Below, one piece after another: positions 34,926 to 47,939 of a stretch of 64,000 nt of DNA. The notes under the pieces are model-generated. The model made no database searches. It was not told where the DNA came from and was given only the letters and a program-made list of their open reading frames with translations. The stretch is from Chionoecetes opilio (Eukaryota; Arthropoda; Malacostraca; Decapoda; Majidae), in assembly GCA_016584305.1 (NCBI GenBank), contig JACEEZ010015314.1, positions 8,738 through 72,737 of the forward strand, written 5' to 3'. A program made the position numbers and the translations under genes. Numbering within the stretch: the stretch's first letter is position 1; the number at the start of each line of letters is the position of its first letter.

Positions 34926-35385
34926 GTAGTGGTGCTTGCAGTAGTAGTAGTAATATAGTAATAGTACCGTAGATAACAGTGAAGTCGCCAGGACAAGGTT
35001 TCTTTTCGATGTAGCCTACAGCCGTGTGGTGGCGTTAATACTTACATTTCTACATCCATGATTTCAGGAAAGTTAGAAGGGGCTATCTGGAGAGTCTGTG
35101 TCATTTTGTGTCTTCATCTGTGTCATATTATGGCTATAAATGAACAAATTACAAAAATATCACCAGAGTGGCGACCAACAATAAGGTCGCCAATTAGTAT
35201 TTATGTTCTGAGTGTCCTCTCGCCGTCGTCGTCGCGCGAAAAAAAAACGCGTAGTGAAATTTGAAAACGTATATACTTGCAGACACAAAGCATAAAACAA
35301 CGCTGAAGCAGGGTAGATTATACAGTCATGATATAAACCAGTAAGACGCCTTAATCAGCGAGGGACGAGCGAGCCCGTAGAAACC

Positions 35386-35409
35386 CGCCGCACGTGCGCA
35401 CGTGCGGCG
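35386..35409. repeat. 24-bp perfect palindrome
   Basis: Centre ACGTGCGCACGT, flanked by GCCGC/GCGGC. It lies near the left edge of the sequence inserted in the family C MITE. A second hairpin, GTGTGGTCTCAAACCACAC, is at 35435-35453. Confidence 0.9.
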
Positions 35410-35700
35410 TCACCCGGAATTTGACCGGTGTGACATTGCTAGGTGTGTGGTCTCAAACCACACACCAAATTTCAACTTAGTCGGTACAGCCGTTTCTCAG
35501 CTATAGCAAGATAACGTTGTCTGACACCCCTCACGCGGCACGCGCCACGCGCCATGCTGACCCCTCACGTGAGACAAAACATGTCAAGCACAAAAGGGAT
35601 TGAATATCAGATGGTGAAGACCGCTTGTCAATCGGAAGCGGGATTCCAAAGATATAAGCTCCTGAAAAGCGTGACGGTCAGGTCGGGCCGGGTCGGCCGC

Positions 35701-35974
35701 TAAAGCCCGATTCCCACCTTCCCGCTTGTACGGCCGCCATACAACAACAATGACGTCACCATCATCACCGCTTGAGTGGTATTTGTGGTAACTGGGCACA
35801 GTTGGCAACTCCGCTCGAGTGGACACCGCCGAGCGGGAGAGATGACTTGAATTTAACTTTGTACGGCGGCCGTACAGCGGTACGGCGGTGCGGTAGTCTT
35901 TGTTGTGACGTCATTGTGACGTCTTTGTTGTTGTACGGCGGCCGTACAAGCGGGAAGGTGGGAGCCGGGCTTAA
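35701..35974 (+). mobile_element. MITE E with 56-bp terminal inverted repeats
   Basis: Left TAAAGCCCGATTCCCACC, right GGTGGGAGCCGGGCTTAA. About 56 bp of each arm match with only a few mismatches and end at TGACGTCA. 274 bp, non-coding. Confidence 0.8.
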
Positions 35975-36304
35975 GTGAGAGAAATTCCGTATCCACCGAG
36001 GACTCACGAGCGCTCGCTCGTAACTACTGTGTATCATCTTCAGTGGCACATACACAGCAGTAGTGATGCTATCATTCGTAATATTTGGCGGCTGGCGACA
36101 TTATTGCAGCTGGCGACTATACTGTTATCTACGGTAGTAGTATATTGAGTATCTACATATAATTAAAAAATGTAAGTTTTTCCTTAGTTACATAATTATA
36201 TTTATTTTTATCTATTTATTTATTTAAATATGTATTTATCTTTACTCGTTTTTTGGCTAGATGTAAATTATCGTAAGCAAATTATCTTCATATTCTCGTA
36301 TTAA

Positions 36305-36520
<216 letters not shown>

Positions 36521-36811
36521 GGGAGACGCACGGGTACCGGGGAGAAAGTTGAGCCATTTATATTTCGCGCCAAATTTCTCCGCCGTTGAACTATCTCAAA
36601 CCACGGGGCATCATTACTTTAAACCCTACGTAGCCTCTTTTTAACCCTACAAAAAGTTAAATATAAATATAAGAAGTAAATTAAAAGTATCAAAAAGGGA
36701 TTAAAGGGAAAATCAAGTAAAACATCCCTAAAATAAGACTAGCCAATAGCCATCGTCTGCCATTATTGTTTAGGTCACTGTTGACTTGTCTGATAGCGAG
36801 TTATAGATAGT

Positions 36812-37474
36812 ATGAGAGAGGAAAAGGATAGGAAGGGTGGAGGGCTTATGATGATTTACAAGGAAAATATGGGAATAGAATTAGATAAGATAGAAACAAA
36901 ATGTAAAGATTTGTTACAGGTAAAAGGAAAAATAGAAGGCTGGGAGGTTAGGATAGTTATAGTATACTTCAGCGTAAGTGATGCAGGGAGAAACAACGAC
37001 ATGAAACAAGAGATAGAGAAGATAATACAGGAAAACACACAACCACTCCTGATAACTGGGGACTTTAATGGACATGTTGGCTTTAAAGGAAAACAGGGTG
37101 TGAACAGAAATGGTGAAATAGTCCTACAATGGATGGAAAAACACGCCTTAATAATGTTAAATGATGATGAAAAATGTCAGGGAGAGTACACATGGGGTAG
37201 AGAAGAACAAAAGAGTGTAATAGACTTTGCTTTGGTGACGGATACATTTTATAAGAGATTCCACGGAATGATGATAGACGAGGAGAAAGAAAAATTTGAC
37301 TTATCAGACCATAACTTAATGATAGAAATAGTAATAAAGGTCAAAGAAGAAAGGAAAGAGTACAAGGAAAAAGAGTGGATAGTGAAAGAATACTACAGGA
37401 CAGATAGAAAATCATTGGAGAGCTTTAGGAAAAATTTAGAAGCACAAGTAGTAGGAAGGAGAATGAAAGTTTAG
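36812..37474 (+). pseudogene. LINE endonuclease domain (truncated)
   Basis: Apurinic/apyrimidinic-type endonuclease that nicks target DNA for reverse transcription. Visible motifs are LLITGDFNGHVG (about residue 83) and the catalytic-type SDHNLM near residue 168. The N-terminal strand with the metal-binding Glu is missing because of 5' truncation. The frame is lost at about 37440, where the sequence continues into the linker of the next ORF. Inactive as it stands. Confidence 0.85.
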
Positions 37475-37509
37475 AAAAGTGTTGCTTAGAGTGGAGAATT
37501 AAAGAAACA

Positions 37510-39018
37510 GTGAATAAAGTATTAAAATGTACATATAATAGAAAAGAGAAGAAAAATGGTGAGGGAGAAGAAGCTATATGGATAAATGATGAAATAAGGA
37601 AGGGGATAAAGGAGAGGAGAAGGCTAAATAGAAATAGGAGAAATGCACCAAGTAAAGATGAGGAGGAGAAATGGAAGGAAAGATATATACAACAGAAGAT
37701 AAAAGTACAAATACAAATAAGGAAGGAAATATATAAACACGAAGAGAAATTAACAAGAGAAATCAAGGAAAGTAAAGATGGAAGGAAAAAGATGTGGGAA
37801 TATATCAAAATATTAAAGGGAGAAAAGATAAAGGAAAAGAGTGCACTAAGGTTATATGGGGAGGATGGCATAGAGTTGGAAAGAGGAAAGGCAGAGGAGG
37901 AAGTCAAAGAATATTGGAGTAAAATATACAAGAAATATGATAATGAGATAGACACAGTGTGGAACGCAGAGAAGAAAGAGGAATATATAAGGGAATACAG
38001 TAAAGTAAAACAGGACAAAGACGGGAACCAGACAATTAAGTTACAAAGAGTAGATGAAGTGGAAGAGATGGCAAGGGAATACACAGAAACTTGTAGCATA
38101 GGAGTAAGAGAACATATGGAAATGGCGAGAAGAGTACAGGGAGGATGTATATACTTGGAAGAGGAACAGATCAATGAAGACAAGGTGATGAAGTGTTTAA
38201 AGAAGATGAAGAACAAAAAAGCAGCGGGAACAGATGAAATAAAGCCAGAATATTATAAGGAACTTTCAAAGAGTAAGACATTGATGACAGTGTTAGAAAA
38301 AGGTATGAAAACAGTGTTAGAGACAGGGAATGTGCCAGGAGGATGGAGGGAGTCAAGGACAGTAATGATACCAAAGGTTAGCAAGCCAAAAGTTAGGGAA
38401 TTAAGACCAATAGCACTAACTAATGTTGGGTATAAATTGATGATGGCTGTAATCAGAAATAGTCTGGAAGATCATATTAGGAAAAATGAAATAGGGAAAG
38501 ACACACAGGCAGGATTCACAGGGGGCAGTAGAATAGAAAATAATTTATTCATACTAAGATATTGCATAGAGAGGTCATATAAACTAAAGAAACCACTAAT
38601 AGTCATTTCAATAGATTTTGCAAAGGCCTATGATAGTATTAAGAGAGGAAAAATGATAGAATTATTAATGCAATATAAGATTAACCCTAAAATTATTGAA
38701 TTCATAGCAAACGTATATATAGGAGACAAGACCAAGATAGAATTAGGATCAGGTAAAGAAGTAGAGATCAATGTAACAAGTGGAATTAGGCAAGGGTGTA
38801 CGGCTTCAACAACTCTGTTTAAATTAGTGACCTTCAGGATTATCCAGGAATTAGAAGAACTAGGCAAGGGGTTTAAGGATGAATTGTTTAGCATACCAGC
38901 ACTTTTCTTTGCAGACGACGGGATGTTACTGGCAAGTAGTATAGAGGAGGCAGAACAGGTAGTACACAGGTTAGAGGAAATAGGTAAGGAGTATGGATTA
39001 GAAATAAATAAAAATTAA
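37510..39018 (+). pseudogene. LINE reverse transcriptase domain
   Basis: 502 codons. A basic, helical linker occupies about residues 1-230. The fingers motif KKAAGTDEIKPEYYK follows at about residue 237, then RPIALTNVGYK, AGFTGGSRIENNL, the catalytic IDFAKAYDS, the GIRQGC turn, and the second catalytic pair in FADDGMLL at about residue 467. The usual catalytic aspartates are present. An in-frame TAA at 39016-39018 separates it from the continuing thumb region at 39040, so a full polyprotein cannot be made. Confidence 0.9.
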
Positions 39019-39039
39019 AGTAACATCATTATTTTCAAT

Positions 39040-39645
39040 ATGAAAGATAAGCCTGAAAAGTTGGGAAATATAAATGTTAGAGATAGAATGAAATATTTAG
39101 GGATAACCATAAATGACAAGAAGAAGTGTTTCAAAATACAAAAAGAAGAAATGTTTAATAAGGCAAGAAAAATGGCAAATATGACGTATAGTATCATCGC
39201 AAAAAGTTGCTCTAAAATTCTAATAGGGAAAACGTACTGGAAAAGTGTGGCATTACCATCAATACTATATGGGGTTAATGTGATCAATTTAACAAAGCAA
39301 GAAATGGATAAATTACAGAGAATTGAAAATGGGGTGTACCGTAAAATCTTTGGGGCACAGGCATATACACAGGGGGCGGCGCTCCAGGGGGAAGTGGGAG
39401 CATCCAGTGTTAGGAATAGAATAAGGGAGGGACAGTGGAAGTACTTGAGGTATGTATTAATAGACGGGAATGACCTAGTGAAAAGGATAGGAAAGGAGAT
39501 GATTGAGAAAAGACAAAATAAATGGATGCAAGCTGTAATGAAAGATTTGAGAAAGACTGGAGTCATGAACCAGGGTGTGAGGTGTGAGACAAAGGAGAGT
39601 ATAAGGAAAAAAATGAGAGTTGGACACAAGAGAATGGGTGAATGA
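39040..39645 (+). pseudogene. LINE C-terminal region after reverse transcriptase
   Basis: Continues the frame of the reverse transcriptase beyond a stop codon. It starts MKDKPEKLGNINVRDRMKYLG, the usual sequence after the RT core. The frame shifts at about 39625-39645 into the zinc-knuckle segment. Confidence 0.8.
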
Positions 39646-39973
39646 AAAAGCAAGTTTGAAAATATACAGAAAATGGAGAAAAGAGAAGGGAGGCCAAGAA
39701 GAAATATACAGCAATGACCAAGCTTCAGAACTACTGTTCAAGTGCAGGACAAATAACCTACAATTAAACGTCAGAAGGAGGTTCTGGGGAAAAGAAATAA
39801 CCTGTGATTTATGTGGGGCGGAAAAGGAGGACTTAAAACATTTTCTGTTATGGTGCCCAGCCTACAGTAATGCAAGAAAGAAAAGTGTGAGGCTACAACA
39901 ACCTTACCTAGAGGAGGAAGAGGCTACAACAACCTTACCTAGAGGAGGAAGAGGCTACAACAACCTTACTTAG
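39620..39973 (+). pseudogene. LINE zinc-knuckle C terminus
   Basis: Contains C-x2-C...H-x4-C in CDLCGAEKEDLKHFLLWC, the nucleic-acid-binding knuckle of many APE-type LINEs. It runs directly into a 30-bp tandem array derived from its own last codons. Confidence 0.8.
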
Positions 39974-40362
39974 AGGAGGAAAAAAGGCTACAAACAACCT
40001 TACTAGAGGAGGAAGAGGCTACAACAACCTTACCTAGAGGAGGGAAGAGGCTACAACAACCTTACTAGAGGAGGAAGAGGCTACAACAACTTACCTAGAG
40101 GAGGAAGAGGCTACAACAACCTTACCTAGAGGAGGAAGAGGCTACAACAACCTTACCTAGAGGAGGAAGAGGCTACAACAACCTTACCTAGAGGAGGAAG
40201 AGGCTACAACAACCTTACCTAGAGGAGGAAGAGGCTACAACAACCTTACCTAGAGGAGGAAGAGGCTACAACACCTTACCTAGAGGAGGAAGAGGCTACA
40301 ACAACCTTACCTAGAGGAGGAAGAGGCTACAACAACCTTACCTAGAGGAGGAAAGAGATATA
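39890..40362 (+). repeat. 30-bp minisatellite from LINE coding sequence
   Basis: About 15 units of GGCTACAACAACCTTACCTA plus AGAGGAGGAAGA. The unit is the LINE's own RLQQPYLEEE coding sequence amplified in place. The other copies of this LINE end carry a single unit. Confidence 0.95.
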
Positions 40363-40590
40363 GTGGGGGAGTATTTGTTCGGAGAGGGGAATGTGGAAGA
40401 AGCAAAAGAACAATCAACAGTTTTTGGATGACCAGAGAAAATAAGAAGAAAGAAAAAGAAAGAAACTAATAAGATAGAATAAGAGAAGAAAACTAATTAA
40501 AGACCCAGACAGCAAGAAGAAACACGTCAGGGAGTGCCGTTGAAAAAGGCCTGACTCCCGACCAACAACTGAACTGAACTGAGCGGGTGA

Positions 40591-41400
40591 AACTTCAACA
40601 TTTTTACTTCCAGGTACGTAATAGCGGCTTTATCCTTAATCCTATATATCCACGCCGGTGCATGTATCTGTAAGGCTTACAGGGGGGTAAATGGCAGCTT
40701 AAAGGTTATATTAACGCTTAAAACAGGAGATATAAATAGCGCGGGTCGGGTTCTGAACGCCATGTGGTGTCAAGAATATGCCCTTTGTGTAAATTTTTGT
40801 TTTTATTGATTTTTCTCTTGTTTTGTTGTTTGTTTGTAGTAGTTTTGTGGTTGTGGTTGGGGTAGAGGGTGTGTGGGCTATGTGTGTAGGGTGTGGGTGT
40901 GTGGATAGACTGGGTTGGGGTAGAAATAAGGGTTAATGATAGGTGGAGGGGGAAAGGATCAAGACAGGGAAATGGAAAGTATGAAAATGAAGCGAATTTT
41001 TTTTCTCTTTCAAAAAAGAGGCGGAGATACTGTTAGGTTTCTCAGCATTATTCCAGATGAACACCGAACTTCCTTTAGTGGACGAAACAATTTTTTTATG
41101 ATGAGTTTTGATGTTTTGATTTGATTAAACTTTTATTATTGGACCCATTTAAGAGGTTAAAGGTTACGTAAGGTTAGGTAAGGTAGGGTTCAGGTTAGGT
41201 AGGGTTCAGGTTTAATCAATCTGCTAAGTGGACCTTCTACACAGGGACACCAAGACTACAAGCAGCGGTGGACCACCACGACTGTGAGGCACGACCCCTC
41301 GTAAACCCCTTGCAATTTATTTATTATTTAGGTATTATTTTACACTAGGACGGAAATTTGTAATATGGACGGTAAATTTTACGATGGCACCAAAATTTTT
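40591..41400. other. No gene seen
   Basis: Short TTAGG/AGGTT-like runs at 41162-41212, otherwise unrecognised. A G/T-rich patch lies at 40835-40930. Confidence 0.45.
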
Positions 41401-41419
41401 TCCTCTCAGCAATTACCCC

Positions 41420-44400
41420 CCCGGAAAAGGAGGACTTAAAAAAAAATTTCTGGTATGGTGGCCCAGCATAACAGTAATGAAAGAAAGAAAACGGGTGAGG
41501 CTACAACAGCCGTACCTAGAGGGAGGAAGAGGCTATAGTGGGGGAGTATTTGTTGGAAGAGGTGAAGTGGACAGAAAGCAAAAAAAGAACCAATCAAACA
41601 GTTTTTGGATGGACCAGAGAAAATAAGAGAAAGAAAAAAGAAAGGAAAAATAATAAGTAGACTAAGAGAAGAAAACAAATTACAGACCCCCAGACGGCAA
41701 GAAGAAGAAACACGAAGGAGTGCCGTTGAAAAAAGGCCGGACTCCACGACCACAACTGTAAGGAAACTGAAACCAATTCTTATTTTCTGGGTAAAAAACG
41801 GATATATTGTCAAAAGAACTATTCACCCCAGGGAGCAGTGTTTCAGTATTACGGGGTTAGGGTAGTGTTCTAGGCAAAGGCACCAATTTCGCTTGAAATG
41901 TCTAATATTCTACTTTGACTTTACTTACTCTACATTCAATGTTGCCCACCACGTTATTTACCCAGGATCACAAATGGGTAACATTGTCAAACAAAATATT
42001 CACCCAGGGGAGCAGTTGTTTCAGGGCGTAAATTTGTGAGTGTTAGCTACTGCGGGCAAAGGGTTAGCTGGTGAGATCGCGCACACCGGACACCTCGCCG
42101 CACGCCAGGGCAGGCCCCTCGGACACCCAATAATTCTTGGCTACACGAGGCCTGCTGTCGAGCCCCCAACTCAATCGTAGATCAAGTGGACCCTTCTTAC
42201 ACAGGGAACACCAAAGACTACCAAGCAGCGGTGTGACGCCACGACTGTGGGAGCATCACCCTCTAAAACCGTGAAAACAAGAAACAAGTAAAGAAAACCA
42301 CCGGGAGATTGAACCGCTCCAGACTCCCAACGCAGATATGCATATGCGGGACATTCACCACACACATATAATACTTCACACAAGCCTATTGCCTGGAGTT
42401 TTCCTTCATCCTGCGGGGAGGGCTTTGTGGCATTGCTGCGTCCCATTATGTCATTCATATTAGAAATTTCGATAAAACACATTCGGCTACTACTCTGTGC
42501 GGGGCCATGGACAGTTGTTGGTGCTGAACAGTGGTTGCCACAATCCACACTGCAAGCAAACATTTTCACTTTTTTGCCTTATATTTTTCTGTCACACACA
42601 CACACACCAAACACACCACGCAAAAACTCGTATATATTATATATTATTATATATAAGGCATAATGGTCGTCTTTTTTCCATTTTATGAAATTATTTTCCG
42701 TGTTGCAGCCAAAAATTTTCCCTCAAAAAATGGAGTGTCCCTACATGTGGCCCCACTCTTACAGCGCTGCCAACACAGCACTTCATAACATAAATGTTTG
42801 GGGAATTAAAAACCTCATGTTTCCTGTCACACACACACAAACACACAACACAATATAGATTACTTTGATTATTAAACTACATGGATTCTGTATACTTTCA
42901 TATGTGCCCTTTTCTTCCCCTTTCCGAAGGCTAAACTTTCCCTTCGGTCGGGTAAATTTTCCTCGGTTTGCCACCGCTGCTTCTGCCAACACGCTTCCCG
43001 CCCTTACATGGCATTATGTTATACCCTATTATGACTATACTCAATATTTCTTTCTACACCAAATTATATACTCACAAGTAATCTATTAATTCACGTGAGT
43101 CTTCCCTATTAGGACAAAAAGTATTTACTATAACCTTCTAAAATCTATCTGAACGACGATCTAGGTTAACGCTCTGTTTCTTCTTCTTCTATGTGATCTT
43201 TGTCTGCTTATAATCTACCTTCTAACATCATATTTTGTTTCCTTAAGATGCGTCATTATGATACCACCATAAACATGTACGAAGCCTCTAGATCTGAATA
43301 GGACCTTGTCTTGGCGCCAGGCACAGTTTTTGGGCTTATCTTTATATATAAAAAGTTCAGGCCTTCTTCTTCTTCTTGTGACCTTAGGCTAGGTATTATA
43401 TATAGATATATATATATCTATTGAATATATATATATTATAATATATATATAATATATAGAGATTAATATATATATAATTATTCCTTATAGGCTGGGTCTT
43501 AGGAAATAGGTGTAGCGTCTTCGCGGCCCCTTGTACCACTTACCGTAGATAACCCACTATTAGTCCGCCAGTCAACTCGCCACTTGTCAACTAATGTCGC
43601 CAGGCACACCTATATTCCGAAGTTAGCATCCCCTACGCTTTTGTATGTGTCCAACTGAAGTACCGGTAGTGTGATGTTACATAATGACAAACGGACTGTG
43701 CCTGCGTTTCTTCAGTGGACACATTACAAGGTTGTTACCGTAGGATATATGAGCTACAAAAAAATCTATATTACAAAATTAGATACATCAATTATTTTAT
43801 TTTTTGTTGAAGAAGATTTGTTTGAAAAATTAGGTTTCCTACCTAAGCAGGTATCGGGCAATGCTGAACCTGTTTCTCTCTCTCTGTCTGTCTGTTTCTG
43901 TCTCTCTGTTTCGTTTCTCTCTATCTTCTCTGTCGTCTGGCTGGTTTCCCTCTCTCTCTGTCTGGTTTCTGTTCTGTTTTCTCTCTCTCTGTACTGTTGT
44001 TATCTCTGTCTGGTCTGATTTCTCTCTCTCTCTCCTTGTCTGGTCGTCTGTTTCCCTCTCTCTCTGTCTGTATGTCTGTTTCCCTCTCTCTCTGTCTGTC
44101 CTGTTTATCTCTGTCTTTGTTTCCTCTCTGTCTGTCTGTACGTTTCTCTCTCTCTGTCTGTCTGTCTGTTTCCCTCCTCTCTCTGTCTGTCTGTTTATCT
44201 CAGTCTGTCTGTCTTCTCTCTCTGTCTGTTTCTGTCTGGTTCTCTCTCTTCTGTCTGTCGTCTGTTTTCCCTCCTCTCTGTCTGTCTGTTTATCTCTTTC
44301 TGTCTTGTTTCTCTCTCTGTTGTCTGTTCTGTTTCTCTCTCTCTGTCTGTCTGTCCGTTTCTCTCGCTCTCGTCTGTCTGTCTGTTTCTCTCTCTTCTGT

Positions 44401-44745
44401 CTGTCTTGTCTGTTTCTCTCTGTCTATGGTGTTTCTCTCCTCCTGTCTGTCTGTCTTTTCTCTCTTCTCTGTCTGTCTGTTTACTGTTTCTCTCTGTCTG
44501 TCTTGGTTCTCTCTCTCCGCTGTCTGTATGTCCGTTTTCTCTCACCGTCATCTGGCTTGTTTTCTTTCTCTGTCTGTGTCTGTTTCTCTCTCTGTCTGGC
44601 TGTTTGCTCTCTTCTCTTGTCTAGTCTGTTTTCTCTCTCTCTCTGTCTTGTCTCTGTCTGTCCGTTATCTCTGTCTGTCTGTGTCCTCTCTTTGTCTGTC
44701 TGTCTTTTCGCTCTCTCTCTGTCTGTCTGTTCTGTCTGTTTCTGG
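41420..44745 (+). repeat. Insertion-rich noisy copy of 44750-47850
   Basis: The same order as the next block: LINE A 3' end, CACCCAGGGAGCAGTG segment, CA repeat, family C MITE piece (43543), then the TCTGTCTG array (43870-44745). Compared with the next copy it has scattered extra bases in homopolymers and elsewhere. Probably an unpolished duplicate. Confidence 0.75.
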
Positions 44746-44749
44746 GGGT

Positions 44750-44996
44750 TAAAACCCCCTAGGGGAGGAAGGGGTATAGGGGGGGAGTATTTGTTTGGAG
44801 AGGGGAATGTGGAAGAAGCAAAAAGAAAAATCAACATTTTTTGGATGCCAGAGAAAATAAGAAAAAAGAAAAGAAAGCAATAATAGAAAGAGAAGAAAAC
44901 AATTACAGACCCAGACAGCAAGAAGAAACACGTCAGGGAGTGCCGTTGAAAAAGGCCGGACTCCCGACCCACAACTGTACTGAACTGAACCAATTC
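44750..44996 (+). mobile_element. LINE family A 3' end
   Basis: GGGGGAGTATTTGTTTGGAG through the 3' UTR to CTGTACTGAACTGAA. 5'-truncated. Confidence 0.8.
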
Positions 44997-46495
44997 TGAT
45001 CTTGGGTAAAACGTATATATTGTCAAACAACTATTCACCCAGGGAGCAGTGTTTCAGTATACGGGTAGGGTAGTGTTCTAGGCAAAGGCACATTCGCTTG
45101 AAATGTTCTATATTCTACTTTGATTACTACTCTACATTCAATGTTGCCACCACGTTTTACCCAGGATCACAATGGGTATACATTGTCAAACAAATATTCA
45201 CCCAGGGAGCAGTGTTTCAGTGCGTATTTGTGAGGTGTAGCTACTCGGGCCAAGGGTAGCTGGTGAGATCGCTGCACCGGACACCTTCGCCGCACGCCAG
45301 GCAGGCCCTCGACACCCAACTATTCTTGGCTACACTGCCTGCTGTCGAGCCCCCAACTCAATCGTAGATCAAGTGGACCTTCTACACAGGGACACCAAGA
45401 CTACAAGCAGCGGTGGACCGCCACGACTGTGAGGCATGACCCTCTAAACGTGAAACAAGTAAACAAGTAAAGTAAACCCACCGGGAGATCACCTGCTGCA
45501 GCCTCCCACGCAGATATGGCATATGACATTCACCACCACATTAATACTCACACAGCCTATGCCTGGAGTGTTCCTTCATCCTGCGGGAGGCTGTGGCATT
45601 GCTGCGTCCATTATGTCATCTATTAGACACTGATAACAAAGACGGCTACTACTCCTGTGCGTGGCCATGACAGTTGTTGTGGGTGTGTACAGTGGTGCCA
45701 CATCCACGCTGCAAGGCAACATTTCCCTTTTTGCCTCAGATTTTCTGTCACACACACACACACACACACACACACTCGTATATATATATAAGCATAATGG
45801 TTGTCTTTTTTCCCTTTTATGCCATTATTTTCCTTGTGAAGCCAAAATTTCCCTCACAAAGGTTGTTTCCCTACATGTGGCACCACTGTACAGCGCTGCC
45901 AACACAGCAACTTTATCAAAATAACTTGTTTGGATATTAAAAACCTCATATTTTCCTGTCACACGCACACACACACACACACATATATAGATATTTGATA
46001 TAAATTAAATGGGTTCTTCTCCTCATAGGTGCCTTTTCTTCCCTTCCGAAGCTAAACTTTCCCTCGGGTAAATGTTCCTGCAGTTGTCACCGCTGCTTCT
46101 GCCCCACGCTTCCCGCCCCTCACATGCATTATGTTAGACCCTATTTATCACTATTACTCAATATTTCTACACAACTCTATACTCAAATTAATCTTTAATT
46201 CACTGTGAGTCTTCCTATAGGACCAAAAGTATTACTACGACCTTCTAAATCTCTGAACGACGATCTAGTTAACGCTTCTTCTTCTTCTTCTTCTTGTGAT
46301 CTTTTCTGCTTATAATCCTACCTTCTAACCTTCATATCTTTTGTTTCCTTAAGATGCTGTCATTATGATACACCAATTAACATGTAACTAAGCCTCTAGT
46401 ATCTGCCTATGACCTTGTCTTGGCGCCAGGCACAGTTTGGCTTATTTTTATATATAAAAGTTCAGGCATTCTTCTTCTTCTTCTTGTGACCTTAG
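44997..46495. other. Non-coding unique-looking block
   Basis: Contains internally repeated CACCCAGGGAGCAGTGTTTC (45030-45055 and 45200-45220) and two CA microsatellites (45750-45776 and 45960-45982). No coding frame persists across both copies of the block. Confidence 0.55.
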
Positions 46496-46498
46496 GCT

Positions 46499-46499
<1 letters not shown>

Positions 46500-46593
<94 letters not shown>

Positions 46594-46650
46594 TCTATAT
46601 ATATAGAATAGGATTATTGTATTATATATATATATATATATCATATATCA
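46500..46650 (+). repeat. (AT)n microsatellite
   Basis: About 150 bp of AT/TA repeat with short breaks. The corresponding tract in the noisy copy (43395-43480) is shorter. Confidence 0.95.
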
Positions 46651-47009
46651 TATGATGCCTATAGGTCGTCTAGGAATACCATATAGTTGTTAGCTCCTGC
46701 GGCCCCTTTGTCACTAAACCGTAGATACTACACATGTCGCCAGTCACTCGCCACTGCATATGTCGCAGGACACTAATCTTATACAAAGTTAGCATCCCTA
46801 CAGCTTGTTATGTGTCTAAGACCGTAGTGTGATGTACATAATACAAACGACTGTGCATGCGTCTTCAGAGGCACATACAAGGTTGTACCGTAGGATATAT
46901 AGCTACAAAATCTATATACAAAATTAGATACATCAATTATTTTATTTTTTTTAAGATAGATTTGTTTGAAAATTAGTTCCTACCTAGCAGTTATCGGGCA
47001 TGCTGAACC

Positions 47010-47845
47010 TGTTTCTCTCTCTCTGTCTGTCTGTTTCTCTCTCTCTGTCTGTTTCTCTCTCTCTCTCTGTCTGTCTGTCTGTTTCCCTCTCTCTCTGTCT
47101 GTCTGTCTGTCTGTCTGTCTGTTTCTCTCTCTGTCTGTCTGTCTGTTTCTCTCTCTCTCTCTCTGTCTGTCTGTCTGTTTCTCTCTCTCTCTGTCTGTCT
47201 GTCTGTCTGTTTCTCTCTGTCTGTCTGTCTGTTTCTCTCTCTCTCTCTGTCTGTCTGTCTGTTTCCCTCTCTCTCTGTCTGTCTGTTTATCTCTGTCTGT
47301 CTGTTTCTCTCTCTGTCTGTCTGTCTGTTTCTCTCTCTCTGTCTGTCTGTCTGTTTCTCTCTCTGTCTGTCTGTCTGTTTCTCTCTCTCTGTCTGTCTGT
47401 CTGTTTCTCTCTCTCTGTCTGTCTGTCTGTTTCTCTCTCTCTGTCTGTCTGTCTGTTTCTCTCTGTCTGTCTGTCTGTTTCTCTCTCTCTGTCTGTCTGT
47501 CTGTTTCTCTCTCTGTCTATCTGTCTTGTTTCTTTCTCTGTCTGTGTCTGTTTCTCTCTCTGTCTGTCTGTTTCTCTCTCTCTGTCTGTCTGTTTCTCTC
47601 TCTCTCTGTCTGTCTGTCTGTCCGTTTATCTCTGTCTGTCTGTTTCTCTCTCTCTGTCTGTCTGTCTGTCTGTTTCTCTCTGTCTGTCTGTCTGTTTCTC
47701 TCTGTCTGTCTGTTTCTCTTTGTCTGTCTGTCTGTTTCTCTCTCTCTGTCTGTCTGTTTATCTCTCTCTGTCTGTCTGTCTGTCTCTCTCTTTGTCTGTC
47801 TGTCTGTTTCTCTCTGTCTGTCTGTCTGTTTCTCTCTCTGTCTCT
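47010..47845 (+). repeat. TCTCTCTGTCTGTCTGTTTC array
   Basis: Higher-order CT/TCTG repeat of roughly 24-30 bp units. Leu/Ser/Cys/Val-rich ORFs up to 294 codons are artefacts of the repeat. Confidence 0.95.
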
Positions 47846-47939
47846 TCTGAAGAAAAATGAATGCCCCGCAAAGATATTTTCAAAGCTATGGAATAAATAA
47901 TGATGTTGGAGGTGAATGATGGGTGTTTCATTTTATAAC

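Larger units (their letters stand above)
34965..36136 (+). mobile_element. MITE family C copy with two nested insertions
   Basis: The ends TACCGTAGATAACAG and CTGTTATCTACGGTA match 18097-18575 in inverse orientation. The copy is interrupted at about 35338-36014 by unrelated GC-rich sequence that itself contains element E (35701-35974). Confidence 0.7.
36790..40590 (+). mobile_element. Nearly complete APE-type LINE (family A), 5'-truncated and broken
   Basis: Order: partial endonuclease, reverse transcriptase, C-terminal zinc knuckle, minisatellite, 3' UTR and a CTGAACTGAACTGA tail. It is 5'-truncated inside the endonuclease domain and broken by one frameshift near 37440, an in-frame stop at 39016-39018 and a frameshift near 39630. 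Further 3' ends of the family are at 12030, 41420, 44750 and 50421 (minus). Confidence 0.9.

Noticed and set aside
47010..47845. 294-codon Leu/Ser/Cys/Val-rich 'membrane protein'
   Set aside because: Translation of a CT/TCTG repeat. The opposite strand and other frames are also open.
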